From Granulicella mallensis (GTDB lineage: Bacteria > Acidobacteriota > Terriglobia > Terriglobales > Acidobacteriaceae): 64,000 nt of DNA. Each line of letters opens with the position of its first letter. Positions within the stretch are counted from its first letter, which is position 1. The notes below the pieces were generated by a model. The model saw only the letters and a program-made list of their open reading frames with translations, ran no database searches and was not told the origin of the DNA. The stretch lies in assembly GCF_014203225.1 (NCBI RefSeq), contig NZ_JACHIO010000006.1, positions 62,001-126,000 on the forward strand, given 5' to 3'. Shown one piece after another: positions 17,915-27,959 of this stretch. The translations under genes were made by a program, and so were the position numbers.

Positions 17915-20743
17915 CTACTTCGCGTCCGTCACCAGCTTTCCATTGATATCCCGCACCTCGACCGGTCCGAGGCCTGCATCCTTCAACTGCGGTTCGATCT
18001 TGGCACGATCACCCGCAGCCACGATGATGAGTTCGTCCGGATGCACGTCCTCCTTCGCAACCCGCTCCACCTCCGCCGCCGTTACCGCGCGATACTTCTC
18101 GGGCAGCGTGGCGTAGTAGTCGAGAGGACGGTCATAGAGGAAGATCGAACCCATGGACGAGGCGATGGATCCGGTGGTTTCAAACTGCCCGGGCAGGGAC
18201 TGGATGCGGGCCGTCTTGGCTTCGTTCAGTTCAGCTTCCGTCGGTGGTGTGGAGGGGAAACGCCTGATCTCGGTCATCAGCTCCTTGGCTGCCGGGCCCG
18301 TAACGTCGGTACGAACCAGACCGCCAGCCTGGAAGGGGCCGCCGCCGCGATACAACGAGTAATTGGAGCTGGCCCCATAGGTATAGCCATGGACCTCGCG
18401 CAGGTTCATGTTGATACGGCTGGCGAAGCTGCCACCGAGCACGTAGTTCATCACCTGCAGGGGCTGGAGATCCGGCGAGTTGCCCGGTACACCGAGACCA
18501 TAGGCGATGAGCGCCGACTGCGGAGCACCCGGCTTATCCACGATGACGACATGCGTAGGCGTCAGGGTAGGCGCGGACGGCAGCGTAATGGCCGCTGTCG
18601 CCTTGCCCGTCCACTTGCCGAAGTACTGCTCGGCGAGCTTCCTGGCCTCGGCAGGCGTAACGTCTCCCACCAGGACCAGCGCGGAGTCGGCCGGGCCGTA
18701 GTGGTCCGCGTAGAAGCCGGTTACGTCATCACGCGTAAGTCCGGTGACACTCTCGTTCGTGCCGGTCTGGGAGTGGCCATAGGGCTGGTCTCCGTAGACC
18801 AGCTTGGGGCCGACGCGCTGCGCCATAGCCGAGACGGAGTCCGTCTCCTGCTGGATGCCGATCAGACGCTGCTTGCGCAGCCGATCCAGATCCTCGACCT
18901 TGAAGGCAGGATGCTCGACCACATCCGACAGGAGATCGAAGCCTTCGCGGGTGTGATTGGTGAGCACCGTCATCGAAGCAGTGGAGCCGTCCATCGAGGA
19001 GCCGACACCGATGCGCGTACCGATACGCTCCTGCGCATCCGCGAGCTGCTTGAGGTCACGCGTGGTTGTCGCCTCGCCCATGGTCTGGGAGGTCAGCGAG
19101 GCCAGGCCTTCCTTGCCGGACGGATTATTTTCACTGCCGGCACGCGCGACCAGGGTGGCCGAGAGCACAGGAAGCGATCTTTCCTCGACCACGTAGACCT
19201 TCAGGCCGTTAGCAAGGGTAAAGGTTTGCGGCACGGGCAGATGCACGGTGACCGGAGGACCAGCCTTGGGCACCGTCTTACGCCACTCCTGCGCCGTCTC
19301 GAATTCGGGCTTGTAGGGATTGGTGATCTTTACATTCGCATCGGTGTCTTCGGGGCTGCGCGGCACATCGTCGAGCACCTTTTTGCCGGGGACGCAGTAG
19401 ACCACGACAGCGGTGTCCTTCGTAAGATACCGGGCTGCAGCCCCCTTGGTGCTGGCAACGGAGACCGCCTCAGCCGCGGCGATATCCTTCGGCAGATAGC
19501 CGGGATCGCCGGTGTACTGGTTGTACTCGTCCAGGGTGTCGGCAATGCCTCCGAAACCGCCCAAACGCTGCAGACCGTTGATCTTCTGCGTGAGGCTGCC
19601 GGCCTTCGCGGCCTCCACCTCGGCTGCTGTGGGACCTTCAGTCTGAAGCTTGGCGATCTCTGCCCAGACGGTGGCTTCAAGGTCTTCCAGCTTTACACCG
19701 GGCCTGGCCGTGACGGAGCACTCCGCGGTACCGTTGAGTTTGTTGGGGCGGCTGTAGCAGGTGACGCTCTGCGCAACCTGCGTCTTGTAAACCAGCGCCT
19801 CATCGAGACGGCTGGCCTTGGCGCCACCGAGCGCGAAGATGGCCGCCTCGACGTCATAGGAGCCAGGCGTATAGGCCGCAGGGGTGAGCCAGGCGATCGT
19901 GAGCTGCGGCAGCTTGACCGTATCGGTAACGGTCTCGCGACGCTGCGAGGTGATCGGCGGCGTCACCACGGTGACGGGATCGACCTTTGGACCCGCCGGA
20001 ATCGGGCCGAAGTACTTCGTCAGCAGCTCCTTGAGCTTGGCGGGATCGAAGTCGCCGGCGATGGCGATCGAAGCGTTGTTCGGCGTATAGAACTGCTGGT
20101 GGAAGTCGCGGATGTCGGCGATGCGGGCGGCTTCGATGTCCGCATGCGAGCCGATCACGTCTCCGTAGTAAGGATGTCCCTTGGGATAGAGCAGGTGCGC
20201 GACAGCTTCGTCGGCAGCGGCGTAGGGACGGCCCTCACCCTGGCGACGTTCGTTGCGGACGACGTCGCGCTGGTTGCGCAGCAGATCGCGGTTCAGGCCC
20301 TCCATGAGGAAGCCCATGCGATCGCTCTCCAGCCATAGCCCGAGTTCAAGCTGGTTGGCCGGCAGCGTCTCGAAGTAGTTGGTGCGGTCGAAATCGGTGG
20401 TTCCGTTGACGTCCGTCGCACCCGCGCCCTGCACAAACTTGATATGGGCCTTCTCACCGACGTGCTCGGAGCCCTCGAACATCATGTGTTCGAAGAGGTG
20501 GGCAAACCCCGTGCGGCCGGGACGCTCATTCAACGGCCCCACGTGGTACCAAAGGTCTACCGCGACCAGCGGCAGCCGGTGATCTTCATGCGTGATGACC
20601 TTTAGCCCATTGGGCAGAGTGTAGGTCTCGTATTTGATCTCCGGCAGCTTGAGCTTGCTGTTTGTCTGCGAGATTGCAGACCCGCCTATCGCAAAGCACA
20701 CGGCCATCGCCGCTGCCAGGCCCTTCTTTAAGTCCATTGACAT
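17915..20743 (-). CDS. Two-domain M16 family zinc protease, exported
   Basis: A long pitrilysin-type peptidase with two homologous halves. The start at ATG 20743 is chosen because AGGAGAG lies 7 bp upstream; the open frame runs further to 20800. A signal-like segment (GLAAAMAVCFAIGGSAISQ) is followed by the inverted zinc motif HLFEH at residues 82-86. The second half (from about residue 490) has GLASLTSQTMGEATT at the equivalent place and so lacks the metal ligands, as is usual for the inactive half. It would degrade peptides in the periplasm. It is convergent with fabD and not in an obvious operon. Confidence 0.93.
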   Translation of the reverse strand: MSMDLKKGLAAAMAVCFAIGGSAISQTNSKLKLPEIKYETYTLPNGLKVITHEDHRLPLVAVDLWYHVGPLNERPGRTGFAHLFEHMMFEGSEHVGEKAHIKFVQGAGATDVNGTTDFDRTNYFETLPANQLELGLWLESDRMGFLMEGLNRDLLRNQRDVVRNERRQGEGRPYAAADEAVAHLLYPKGHPYYGDVIGSHADIEAARIADIRDFHQQFYTPNNASIAIAGDFDPAKLKELLTKYFGPIPAGPKVDPVTVVTPPITSQRRETVTDTVKLPQLTIAWLTPAAYTPGSYDVEAAIFALGGAKASRLDEALVYKTQVAQSVTCYSRPNKLNGTAECSVTARPGVKLEDLEATVWAEIAKLQTEGPTAAEVEAAKAGSLTQKINGLQRLGGFGGIADTLDEYNQYTGDPGYLPKDIAAAEAVSVASTKGAAARYLTKDTAVVVYCVPGKKVLDDVPRSPEDTDANVKITNPYKPEFETAQEWRKTVPKAGPPVTVHLPVPQTFTLANGLKVYVVEERSLPVLSATLVARAGSENNPSGKEGLASLTSQTMGEATTTRDLKQLADAQERIGTRIGVGSSMDGSTASMTVLTNHTREGFDLLSDVVEHPAFKVEDLDRLRKQRLIGIQQETDSVSAMAQRVGPKLVYGDQPYGHSQTGTNESVTGLTRDDVTGFYADHYGPADSALVLVGDVTPAEARKLAEQYFGKWTGKATAAITLPSAPTLTPTHVVIVDKPGAPQSALIAYGLGVPGNSPDLQPLQVMNYVLGGSFASRINMNLREVHGYTYGASSNYSLYRGGGPFQAGGLVRTDVTGPAAKELMTEIRRFPSTPPTEAELNEAKTARIQSLPGQFETTGSIASSMGSIFLYDRPLDYYATLPEKYRAVTAAEVERVAKEDVHPDELIIVAAGDRAKIEPQLKDAGLGPVEVRDINGKLVTDAK

Positions 20744-20875
20744 CACGATTGCTCTCCTAGGAAAAATAGAACTCCACAGCCCAGACGTAGCAGACACCAC
20801 GAAATGCGCGTTCTTCAGAATAAGCCGATAGCCAATAGACGGTCTTCAGCACAACAGGTCATGACAAAGAAAAGA

Positions 20876-21511
20876 TTATTCCTGGCCAACCGTGCCGGAA
20901 CCTTCAAGGGCCGTTAGCCGCTCCTCCAGCGAGCGCACCAGCTTCTCCAGCTCTTCCACGCGCTGCGAAAGATCTGCATGGGGAGCCTCGCTTTCGCGCG
21001 GTATGAACGCCGTAGCCTCACTAACCGCTCCCGACAACAGGTGCGCCCACCGTACTTCGCGTGCGCCGGGCTGCCGTTGCAGGCTGACCGTGAGTGGCTC
21101 CTCGCGTGTGGCCAGCCGCTCCAGTGTTGCAATCACTGCCGCGTTGTCGTCGAACGAGTACAGCCGCTCCGCCCGGGCGCGCAGCTCCGCCGAGGTCTGC
21201 GGCCCGCGCAACAACAGCAGGCAGATCACGGCAAACTCGTCGCGACGCAGGTTCAGGCCATCGCGCGTGCGGTTCTCAAACTTTGAAACGCGCGTATCCG
21301 CCAGAGTTCTGACCAGCCCCAGGCCCTCAAGATCGAACAGGGCCGTGCGCACGTCTGCCTCCCCGAGTTCCATGACCGGATCGCGACTGCTCTTCTGGTT
21401 GCAGGCGTTCACCAGCGCGTTCAAAGAGAGCGGATAGTACTCCGGCGTGGTGATCTCTTTTTCCATCAACGCGCCCAGCACACGTGCCTCGACTACATTC
21501 AGTTCGACCAT
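20876..21511 (-). CDS. YceH family protein (DUF480)
   Basis: A 211-aa protein starting with the family signature NVVEARVLGALMEKEITTPEYYPLSLNALVNACNQKS, split by conserved Asn and Lys residues, followed by a second winged-helix-like region (ELRARAERLYSFDDNAAVIATLERL) and a C-terminal coiled coil (LSQRVEELEKLVRSLEERLTALEG). The fold is two winged helices; the cellular role of the family is not established. Standard length. Divergent from mnmG across a palindromic gap. Confidence 0.9.
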   Translation of the reverse strand: MVELNVVEARVLGALMEKEITTPEYYPLSLNALVNACNQKSSRDPVMELGEADVRTALFDLEGLGLVRTLADTRVSKFENRTRDGLNLRRDEFAVICLLLLRGPQTSAELRARAERLYSFDDNAAVIATLERLATREEPLTVSLQRQPGAREVRWAHLLSGAVSEATAFIPRESEAPHADLSQRVEELEKLVRSLEERLTALEGSGTVGQE

Positions 21512-21532
21512 GCCTCCATGCTACCGAAGCCA

Positions 21533-21630
21533 AGGCTTTAAACGCAGAGGGCTCAGGGGCCAGGGCTCAGGGGCCAGAATGCTTGCTGAACCCTGAACCC
21601 TGAACCCTGGGCCCTGGGCGTTTAAAGCCT
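21533..21630. repeat. Palindrome with CCCTGAA/GGGCTCA repeat arms
   Basis: The outer arms AGGCTTTAAACGC and GCGTTTAAAGCCT are perfect inverted repeats about 70 bp apart. The left interior repeats GGGCTCAGGGGCCA twice; the right interior has three CCCTGAA-like units followed by CCCTGGGCCCTGGG. The interiors are roughly complementary, so the whole 98 bp can fold as one long hairpin in the divergent gap between yceH and mnmG. Confidence 0.8.
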
Positions 21631-21673
21631 CGGTACCGGAGAGACGGCATAAGTCCCGTAAAATAGAAGTGCT

Positions 21674-23806
<2,133 letters not shown>

Positions 23807-23951
23807 ACGCTACCCTTCCTGCGTTTGTGACAGTCTAAACGCAATCGACGCGGCTGACTGAACGGCGCGTAGATAGGGCCAAAGACTTTACAATTCCCCA
23901 CTTATCACTTGCCGAGATGCGGTTCAAATAGGGTTTTCTATAGGAGTTCTT

Positions 23952-24503
23952 ATGACGAGTTTTCGTTCGATTGCAGTATCTGCGTTTGCCTTGTTTCTAG
24001 TCGGTTCACCTGCCGGCTTGTCCCGAGCACAACATGCGCCCACGAGCGAAACGCTGCACGCACCAATATTAAAAAGTGAGGCAATCCAGGCTCCACGGTT
24101 CATATTTCGTGATATGGACGGCAAGACGCACCGCCTATCAGAGTTTCGGAACAAAGTAGTAGTGCTGAATTTCTGGGGCACATGGTGCCCGGGGTGCGTG
24201 CTGGAGATGCCGACGTTACAAGCGCTGTACGATCGTTATCACGCCGACCCCAAAGTGGCCTTCCTGATCGTTTCCGGGTTGGACGCCCCGCAGAAAGTTA
24301 AGACATTTCGGGAAACCAGGCAATACACACTGCCCATGTATATTTTGGAGAACGACCCGCGCCCCAAGGGACTGGATGGGGGTGCCTGGCCAGCGACGTA
24401 TCTCATCTCGGGCGATGGGATCATCCGTGCTGAGTTGCAAGGTAGCGGCAATTGGGCTGATCCATCGGTGCCTAAGCTTATCGAGCGATTGAAGAAAATG
24501 TAA
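23952..24503 (+). CDS. TlpA-like thiol-disulfide oxidoreductase
   Basis: A 183-aa exported thioredoxin-fold protein. An N-terminal signal (SIAVSAFALFLVGSPAGLSRA) precedes an AhpC/TSA-redoxin domain: FIFRDMDGKTHRLSEFRNKVVVLNFWGTWCPGC with the active-site pair Cys79 and Cys82, and the cis-Pro region in GGAWPATYLIS. Probably keeps periplasmic or cytochrome c thiols reduced; no cytochrome genes are adjacent. AGGAG precedes the ATG. Single gene, followed by a hairpin. Confidence 0.9.
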   Translation: MTSFRSIAVSAFALFLVGSPAGLSRAQHAPTSETLHAPILKSEAIQAPRFIFRDMDGKTHRLSEFRNKVVVLNFWGTWCPGCVLEMPTLQALYDRYHADPKVAFLIVSGLDAPQKVKTFRETRQYTLPMYILENDPRPKGLDGGAWPATYLISGDGIIRAELQGSGNWADPSVPKLIERLKKM

Positions 24504-24569
24504 GGGCCAGGTCGATAGGAGCCAGCTCGTAAGGTCTAACCAGTTCCAAATGATCTGTTTCATTCAAGT

Positions 24570-24602
24570 GCCCTGGATGACACTTTGCCTTTCATCCAGG
24601 GC
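24570..24602 (+). terminator. Hairpin after TlpA-like gene
   Basis: CCCTGGATGA and TCATCCAGGG form 10-bp arms with an 11-nt loop, 67 bp past the stop. There is no T-run after the stem, so it is only a possible terminator or RNA-stability hairpin. The following 230 bp to the SPFH gene contain no other recognisable feature. Confidence 0.4.
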
Positions 24603-24830
24603 GCGCAGGTATAGATCACATTAAAGGATCGCGTAGCCGCATCGGCTCCCCCTGGCTCCTCCGCACACCAGTTTCATAAGATCGAGCTGAAAATCGCGCC
24701 CCGCTCCGGTCACTCTCGAATAAACCTCCTGTTACCTTTCAGTAACACTTCAAGTAGTCCTTGAGCGGGGTGTTAACTCTCCTGGTTCCTCCAGGGAGTA
24801 TGCTTGGGCTCGTACCGAAAGGGTTCTTTC

Positions 24831-25832
24831 ATGCCGCTCGTTGTGATCTTCTTCGCCATCATTGTGTTCTTCTTGCTGGTCACTCTTCTCAAGACCCTCT
24901 ATACCGTCCGTACCGCGACCGCCGGCGTCGTCGAACGCTTCGGCAAATTCAATCGCATCACGCGACCGGGACTGCACTTCCTTATCCCGTTCGGCGAGCG
25001 CGTCTACTTCGTCGACCTGCAGGTCAAGCAGGCACAGTTCTCGGTTGAGACCAAGACTCGCGACAATGTCTTCGTACAGATCCCCGTCAGCGTGCAGTAC
25101 GTCGTGCTCGACGACAAGATCTACGACGCGTTCTACAAGCTCAGCATGCCGCAGAAGCAGATCGAGAGCTTCGTCTTCAACTCGATCCTCGGCCACGTGC
25201 CCAAGCTCACGCTCGACGAGACCTTTGAGCAGCAGTCCGGCATCTCCGTCGCCGTCAAGGTCGAGCTCGACGCCATCATGTCCGGCTTCGGCTTCAACAT
25301 TCTCACCGCGCTGGTCACCGACATCATCCCCGACGTCAAGGTGAAGGCCGCGATGAACGACATCAACGCCGCCCAGCGCGCGCAGGTCGCGGCACAGGCC
25401 CGCGGCGAAGCTGAAAAGATCCTCAAGGTAAAACAGGCCGAGGCCGAAGCGCAGTCGAAGGCGCTCCAGGGTCAGGGTATCGCCGCCGAACGTCAGGCCA
25501 TCATCGACGGCCTCTCGGCTTCCATCGAACACTTCCAGCAGGGTGTTCCGGGCGCTACCTCCGAAGACGTCATGGCGCTCGTTCTGCTCACGCAGTACTT
25601 CGATACGCTGCGTGACATCGGCACCCGTGGCGGCACCAACACGCTCTTCCTGCCCAATAGCCCCGGCGCAGCCAGCGAGTTCCAGACGCAAATCCTGGCA
25701 GGGCTGCGTGGAGGCCACACACCCGCACCGGGTATCGACGCAGCGCGGGCTGTCCTTCCGCCACGTCCTACGAATCCGCCAGCCCCGCCGGTAGGGACTC
25801 CCGGGACGCCTGATCCTTATACCGGGCAGTAG
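24831..25832 (+). CDS. SPFH/stomatin-like membrane protein
   Basis: A 333-aa protein from ATG 24831, which has AAAGGG upstream; the open frame extends to a TTG at 24804. One N-terminal transmembrane helix (LVVIFFAIIVFFLLVTLL) is followed by the SPFH domain (VERFGKFNRITRPGLHFLIPF, VETKTRDNVFVQIPVSVQYVV) and a coiled coil rich in Ala/Glu (AQVAAQARGEAEKILKVKQAEAEAQSKAL). The tail is Pro-rich. The family forms oligomers in membrane microdomains and often regulates proteases; the usual NfeD partner gene is not adjacent. Confidence 0.92.
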   Translation: MPLVVIFFAIIVFFLLVTLLKTLYTVRTATAGVVERFGKFNRITRPGLHFLIPFGERVYFVDLQVKQAQFSVETKTRDNVFVQIPVSVQYVVLDDKIYDAFYKLSMPQKQIESFVFNSILGHVPKLTLDETFEQQSGISVAVKVELDAIMSGFGFNILTALVTDIIPDVKVKAAMNDINAAQRAQVAAQARGEAEKILKVKQAEAEAQSKALQGQGIAAERQAIIDGLSASIEHFQQGVPGATSEDVMALVLLTQYFDTLRDIGTRGGTNTLFLPNSPGAASEFQTQILAGLRGGHTPAPGIDAARAVLPPRPTNPPAPPVGTPGTPDPYTGQ

Positions 25833-25912
25833 TTCTCTCTACGCCACCGCTGTTTTGCCTCGCCTCTGTTTTGAAGGGGCGGGGTTGAACAGGCACGGAA
25901 AAGTCCGCATTT

Positions 25913-26201
25913 GATCTTTAGGGCCAAGGGCCCATTTCATACCAGCCTGGGGCAAAGCGAACCCAGGGTCACCACGCAATAGCGTGGTGGCTTGGGAGCG
26001 ACGCCCCAGGTTAACGCCGGAGTAGAAGTTGAGGGCTGTAAGCCCGACTCATCTTTTGTGCAGACACGATGAATCGGGCTTACAGCCCTCTGCCTTCTTG
26101 AAGACCCTGCACCTGGGGCTACGCTTGCAGCGAGCTAGAAACCGCTCGCTGCTGCGCTCCACCCCAGGCTGGGATGAAACGGGCCCTTGGCCCTAAAGAT
26201 C
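25913..26201. repeat. 289-bp terminal-inverted-repeat element, family A copy 1
   Basis: The ends are GATCTTTAGGGCCAAGGG (left) and its perfect inverse ending CCCTAAAGATC (right); the inverted match continues inward through GGGCCC and TTTCAT/ATGAAA. Inside are paired CCTGGGGC/GCTGGG segments, a CCACGC-AATA-GCGTGG hairpin and GGGCTGTAAGCCC facing GGGCTTACAGCCC. A second copy is at 29875-30164. No reading frame is conserved. It fills the gap between the SPFH and tetR genes. Confidence 0.88.
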
Positions 26202-26266
26202 GAGACGCTCTTTCAAGCTAAGTGTTTTCCGCCGCCTCTGAAGCCCCGCCCTTTCAAAACAAAACA

Positions 26267-26827
26267 TTAGGCTTCCGTCAAAAGATCCGGCAGGAGCTTG
26301 AGCGTCCGTTGAAACGGCGCGTTGTCGCCAAGGGCTCGCGCGACGACCAGCGAGCCTTCAATCCTTACGATGGCCTCTTCTGCGCGGAGACGAGCGAGGC
26401 TGAGCGACATACCGCTCTCCCGCGCGATCTCTGTAAAGGCCTTCAGCCATGCCTGCGTCACGTTGCGCAACATCGTCTTGAGATCTTCGCCGCCGCCTGC
26501 AATGGACAACATATTGATAGCGCATGGCTTGGAGCCATCGCAATAGAAGTCGCGCAGCTGCTCCACAACCACCGTGACACGCTTGCGTGGAGGGCCTTCA
26601 GCCTTGAGAGCGGGAAAGAGATGCTGTTCGAACCCCTGGACTACCCGAGTAGCCACCGCCATCACAATCTCTTCTTTGCCGCCGGGATACCGGTAATAGA
26701 GGCTGGCCTTTTCCAATCCGGTCGCTTCGGACAACCGGCTCAGGCTTACCCCCTCGTATCCATAGGTACGGAACAAGTCCAAAGCCCGGTCCAGGAACTC
26801 TTCGTCGCTGATCGTTCGGTGTGCCAT
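26267..26827 (-). CDS. TetR family transcriptional repressor
   Basis: About 186 aa from ATG 26827, which has GGAAGGG just upstream; the open frame extends 16 codons further. The N-terminal helix-turn-helix is GVSLSRLSEATGLEKASLYYRYPGGKEEI, split by Gly and Tyr residues typical of TetR. The C-terminal ligand domain has a Cys near PCAINMLSIAGG. Divergent from the AhpD-like gene with symmetric operators in between and a third near-match at its own 5' end, so it probably represses both genes. The ligand is unknown. Confidence 0.92.
   Translation of the reverse strand: MAHRTISDEEFLDRALDLFRTYGYEGVSLSRLSEATGLEKASLYYRYPGGKEEIVMAVATRVVQGFEQHLFPALKAEGPPRKRVTVVVEQLRDFYCDGSKPCAINMLSIAGGGEDLKTMLRNVTQAWLKAFTEIARESGMSLSLARLRAEEAIVRIEGSLVVARALGDNAPFQRTLKLLPDLLTEA
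26808..26820. promoter_or_regulatory. Possible third TetR operator inside tetR 5' end
   Basis: CTGATCGTTCGGT differs by one base from the CCGATCGTTCGG core of the two upstream sites and lies in the first codons of tetR. The palindrome is weaker than the others; autoregulation by roadblock is inference. Confidence 0.35.
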
Positions 26828-26851
26828 GGCCCTTCCCCCAGTCTTTAATGT

Positions 26852-26869
26852 ATTCCGATCGTTCGGTTG
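26852..26869. promoter_or_regulatory. TetR operator candidate, tetR-proximal
   Basis: ATTCCGATCGTTCGGTTG contains CCGA-TCGT-TCGG, an inverted repeat sharing its full 12-bp core with the site at 26959. It is 25 bp upstream of the tetR start codon. Confidence 0.65.
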
Positions 26870-26958
26870 ACACATTTAAACCTGTCAGGAATTTGATGGC
26901 ACTCGCCACGAATCGGTTCTAATCCGCTCCCAAAAGAAAATGAGAAACTTTTGTAACT

Positions 26959-26976
26959 ATACCGATCGTTCGGTAT
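26959..26976. promoter_or_regulatory. TetR operator candidate, ahpD-like-proximal
   Basis: ATACCGATCGTTCGGTAT has 7-bp perfect arms ATACCGA/TCGGTAT around TCGT, the usual size of a TetR-family operator. It lies 50 bp before the start codon of the carboxymuconolactone-decarboxylase-type gene, near its expected promoter. Confidence 0.72.
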
Positions 26977-27025
26977 CTAAAGAGATGAAACATAGACCAG
27001 CCCACAGGGCTTCAGGAGAAACACC

Positions 27026-27571
27026 ATGTCACGTCTCAATACAGTCGACCCGAACAACGCAACCGGAAAAGCAAAAGACCTGCTCGATGCCGTAAAGGGC
27101 AAGCTGGGAATCGTCCCCAATATGACCAAGGTGATGGTGAACTCGCCTGCCGTGCTGGAAAGTTATCTTGGATTCAGCGGAGCACTCAACGGCGGCCTGC
27201 TCGATGCGCAGACGCGTGAGCAACTTGCCCTGGCGGTCTCACAGGACAATCGGTGCGACTACTGCCTCTCCGCTCATACCGCGATTGGAAAGATGGTGGG
27301 ACTGACCCCGCATCAAGTCCTCGAAAGCCGCAAGGGCAACGGAACTACGCCACGCATCACGGCGGCACTGGTCTTCGCCAAGCGCGTCCTTGAGACTCAT
27401 GGTCAGATCGGCGAGAGCGACCTGACGGCCGTACGCGATGCCGGTTTCAATGACGGCGAGATCGCGGAGATCATCGCTCACGTGGCGCTCAATGTCTTTA
27501 CCAACTACTTCAATATCGCTACCGAAGTGGACATCGATTTTCCGAAGGTCTCCTTCAACGAAGTCGCCTAA
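27026..27571 (+). CDS. Carboxymuconolactone decarboxylase / AhpD-like protein
   Basis: A 181-aa helical protein with the redox motif CDYCLSAH (Cys77, Cys80, His84), the AhpD-like catalytic set, and ALVFAKRVLETHGQIGESDL followed by EIIAHVALNVFTNYFN typical of this superfamily. These proteins reduce peroxides via the Cys pair or act on lactones. With the divergent TetR gene and shared operators, a stress-inducible detoxification role is likely. A good ribosome site (CAGGAGAAACACC) precedes the ATG. Confidence 0.92.
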   Translation: MSRLNTVDPNNATGKAKDLLDAVKGKLGIVPNMTKVMVNSPAVLESYLGFSGALNGGLLDAQTREQLALAVSQDNRCDYCLSAHTAIGKMVGLTPHQVLESRKGNGTTPRITAALVFAKRVLETHGQIGESDLTAVRDAGFNDGEIAEIIAHVALNVFTNYFNIATEVDIDFPKVSFNEVA

Positions 27572-27599
27572 GGTCTGTGAAGGATAGAGGCAGGGGCGG

Positions 27600-27797
27600 C
27601 TACTTCGCCTCCCCTGCCTTCTCCTTCGCAATCTGCTCGGAGTGTTGGTGCGCTTCCATCGAGTACTCTTGCGCGCGCCTGGACTGCTCATGAGCGGCAA
27701 GATGGTCGTTCTGATTGTGCGAAGCGGCTGCGGCCTCGTGTGCGTGGGCGGCCTGCATATGGCGTTCGGCAGCCGCTGAGTGTTGGGTGGTTGGCAT
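27600..27797 (-). CDS. Small His/Ala-rich hypothetical protein
   Basis: A 65-aa protein from ATG 27797, chosen because AAGGAGA lies 8 bp upstream; the longer open frame to 27932 lacks such a site. The sequence is one helix-prone, charged segment with many His, Ala, Gln and Glu (HMQAAHAHEAAAASHNQNDH; AHEQSRRAQEYSMEAH). There is no signal peptide or Cys. I do not recognise a family; metal binding or a stress role is possible but unsupported. Convergent with the AhpD-like gene. Confidence 0.65.
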   Translation of the reverse strand: MPTTQHSAAAERHMQAAHAHEAAAASHNQNDHLAAHEQSRRAQEYSMEAHQHSEQIAKEKAGEAK

Positions 27798-27959
27798 GGA
27801 AGAGTCTCCTTGCCTGCTTGGATGCCGTTCTATCAAGACGCGGTTTCTCCACTGCGAACAGGAAGCAGGTTCCCTTCGGGAATGACAACCAGAAAAGCAA
27901 TAGCGCTTCATGCTGGCATCTCTGCCAGGCATGAAGCGCTGTTTGCTGTTTCTTAGTTC

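Noticed and set aside
17900..20338. 812-aa open frame opposite the M16 protease
   Set aside because: Composition is Arg/Gly/His/Leu-biased, as expected for the complement of a GC-rich gene; no family motif or ribosome site, while the minus strand has a full M16 protease.
21549..21620. Possible CRISPR-like array
   Set aside because: Units are 7-14 bp and contiguous or palindromic, without unique spacers of constant length, and no cas genes are present.
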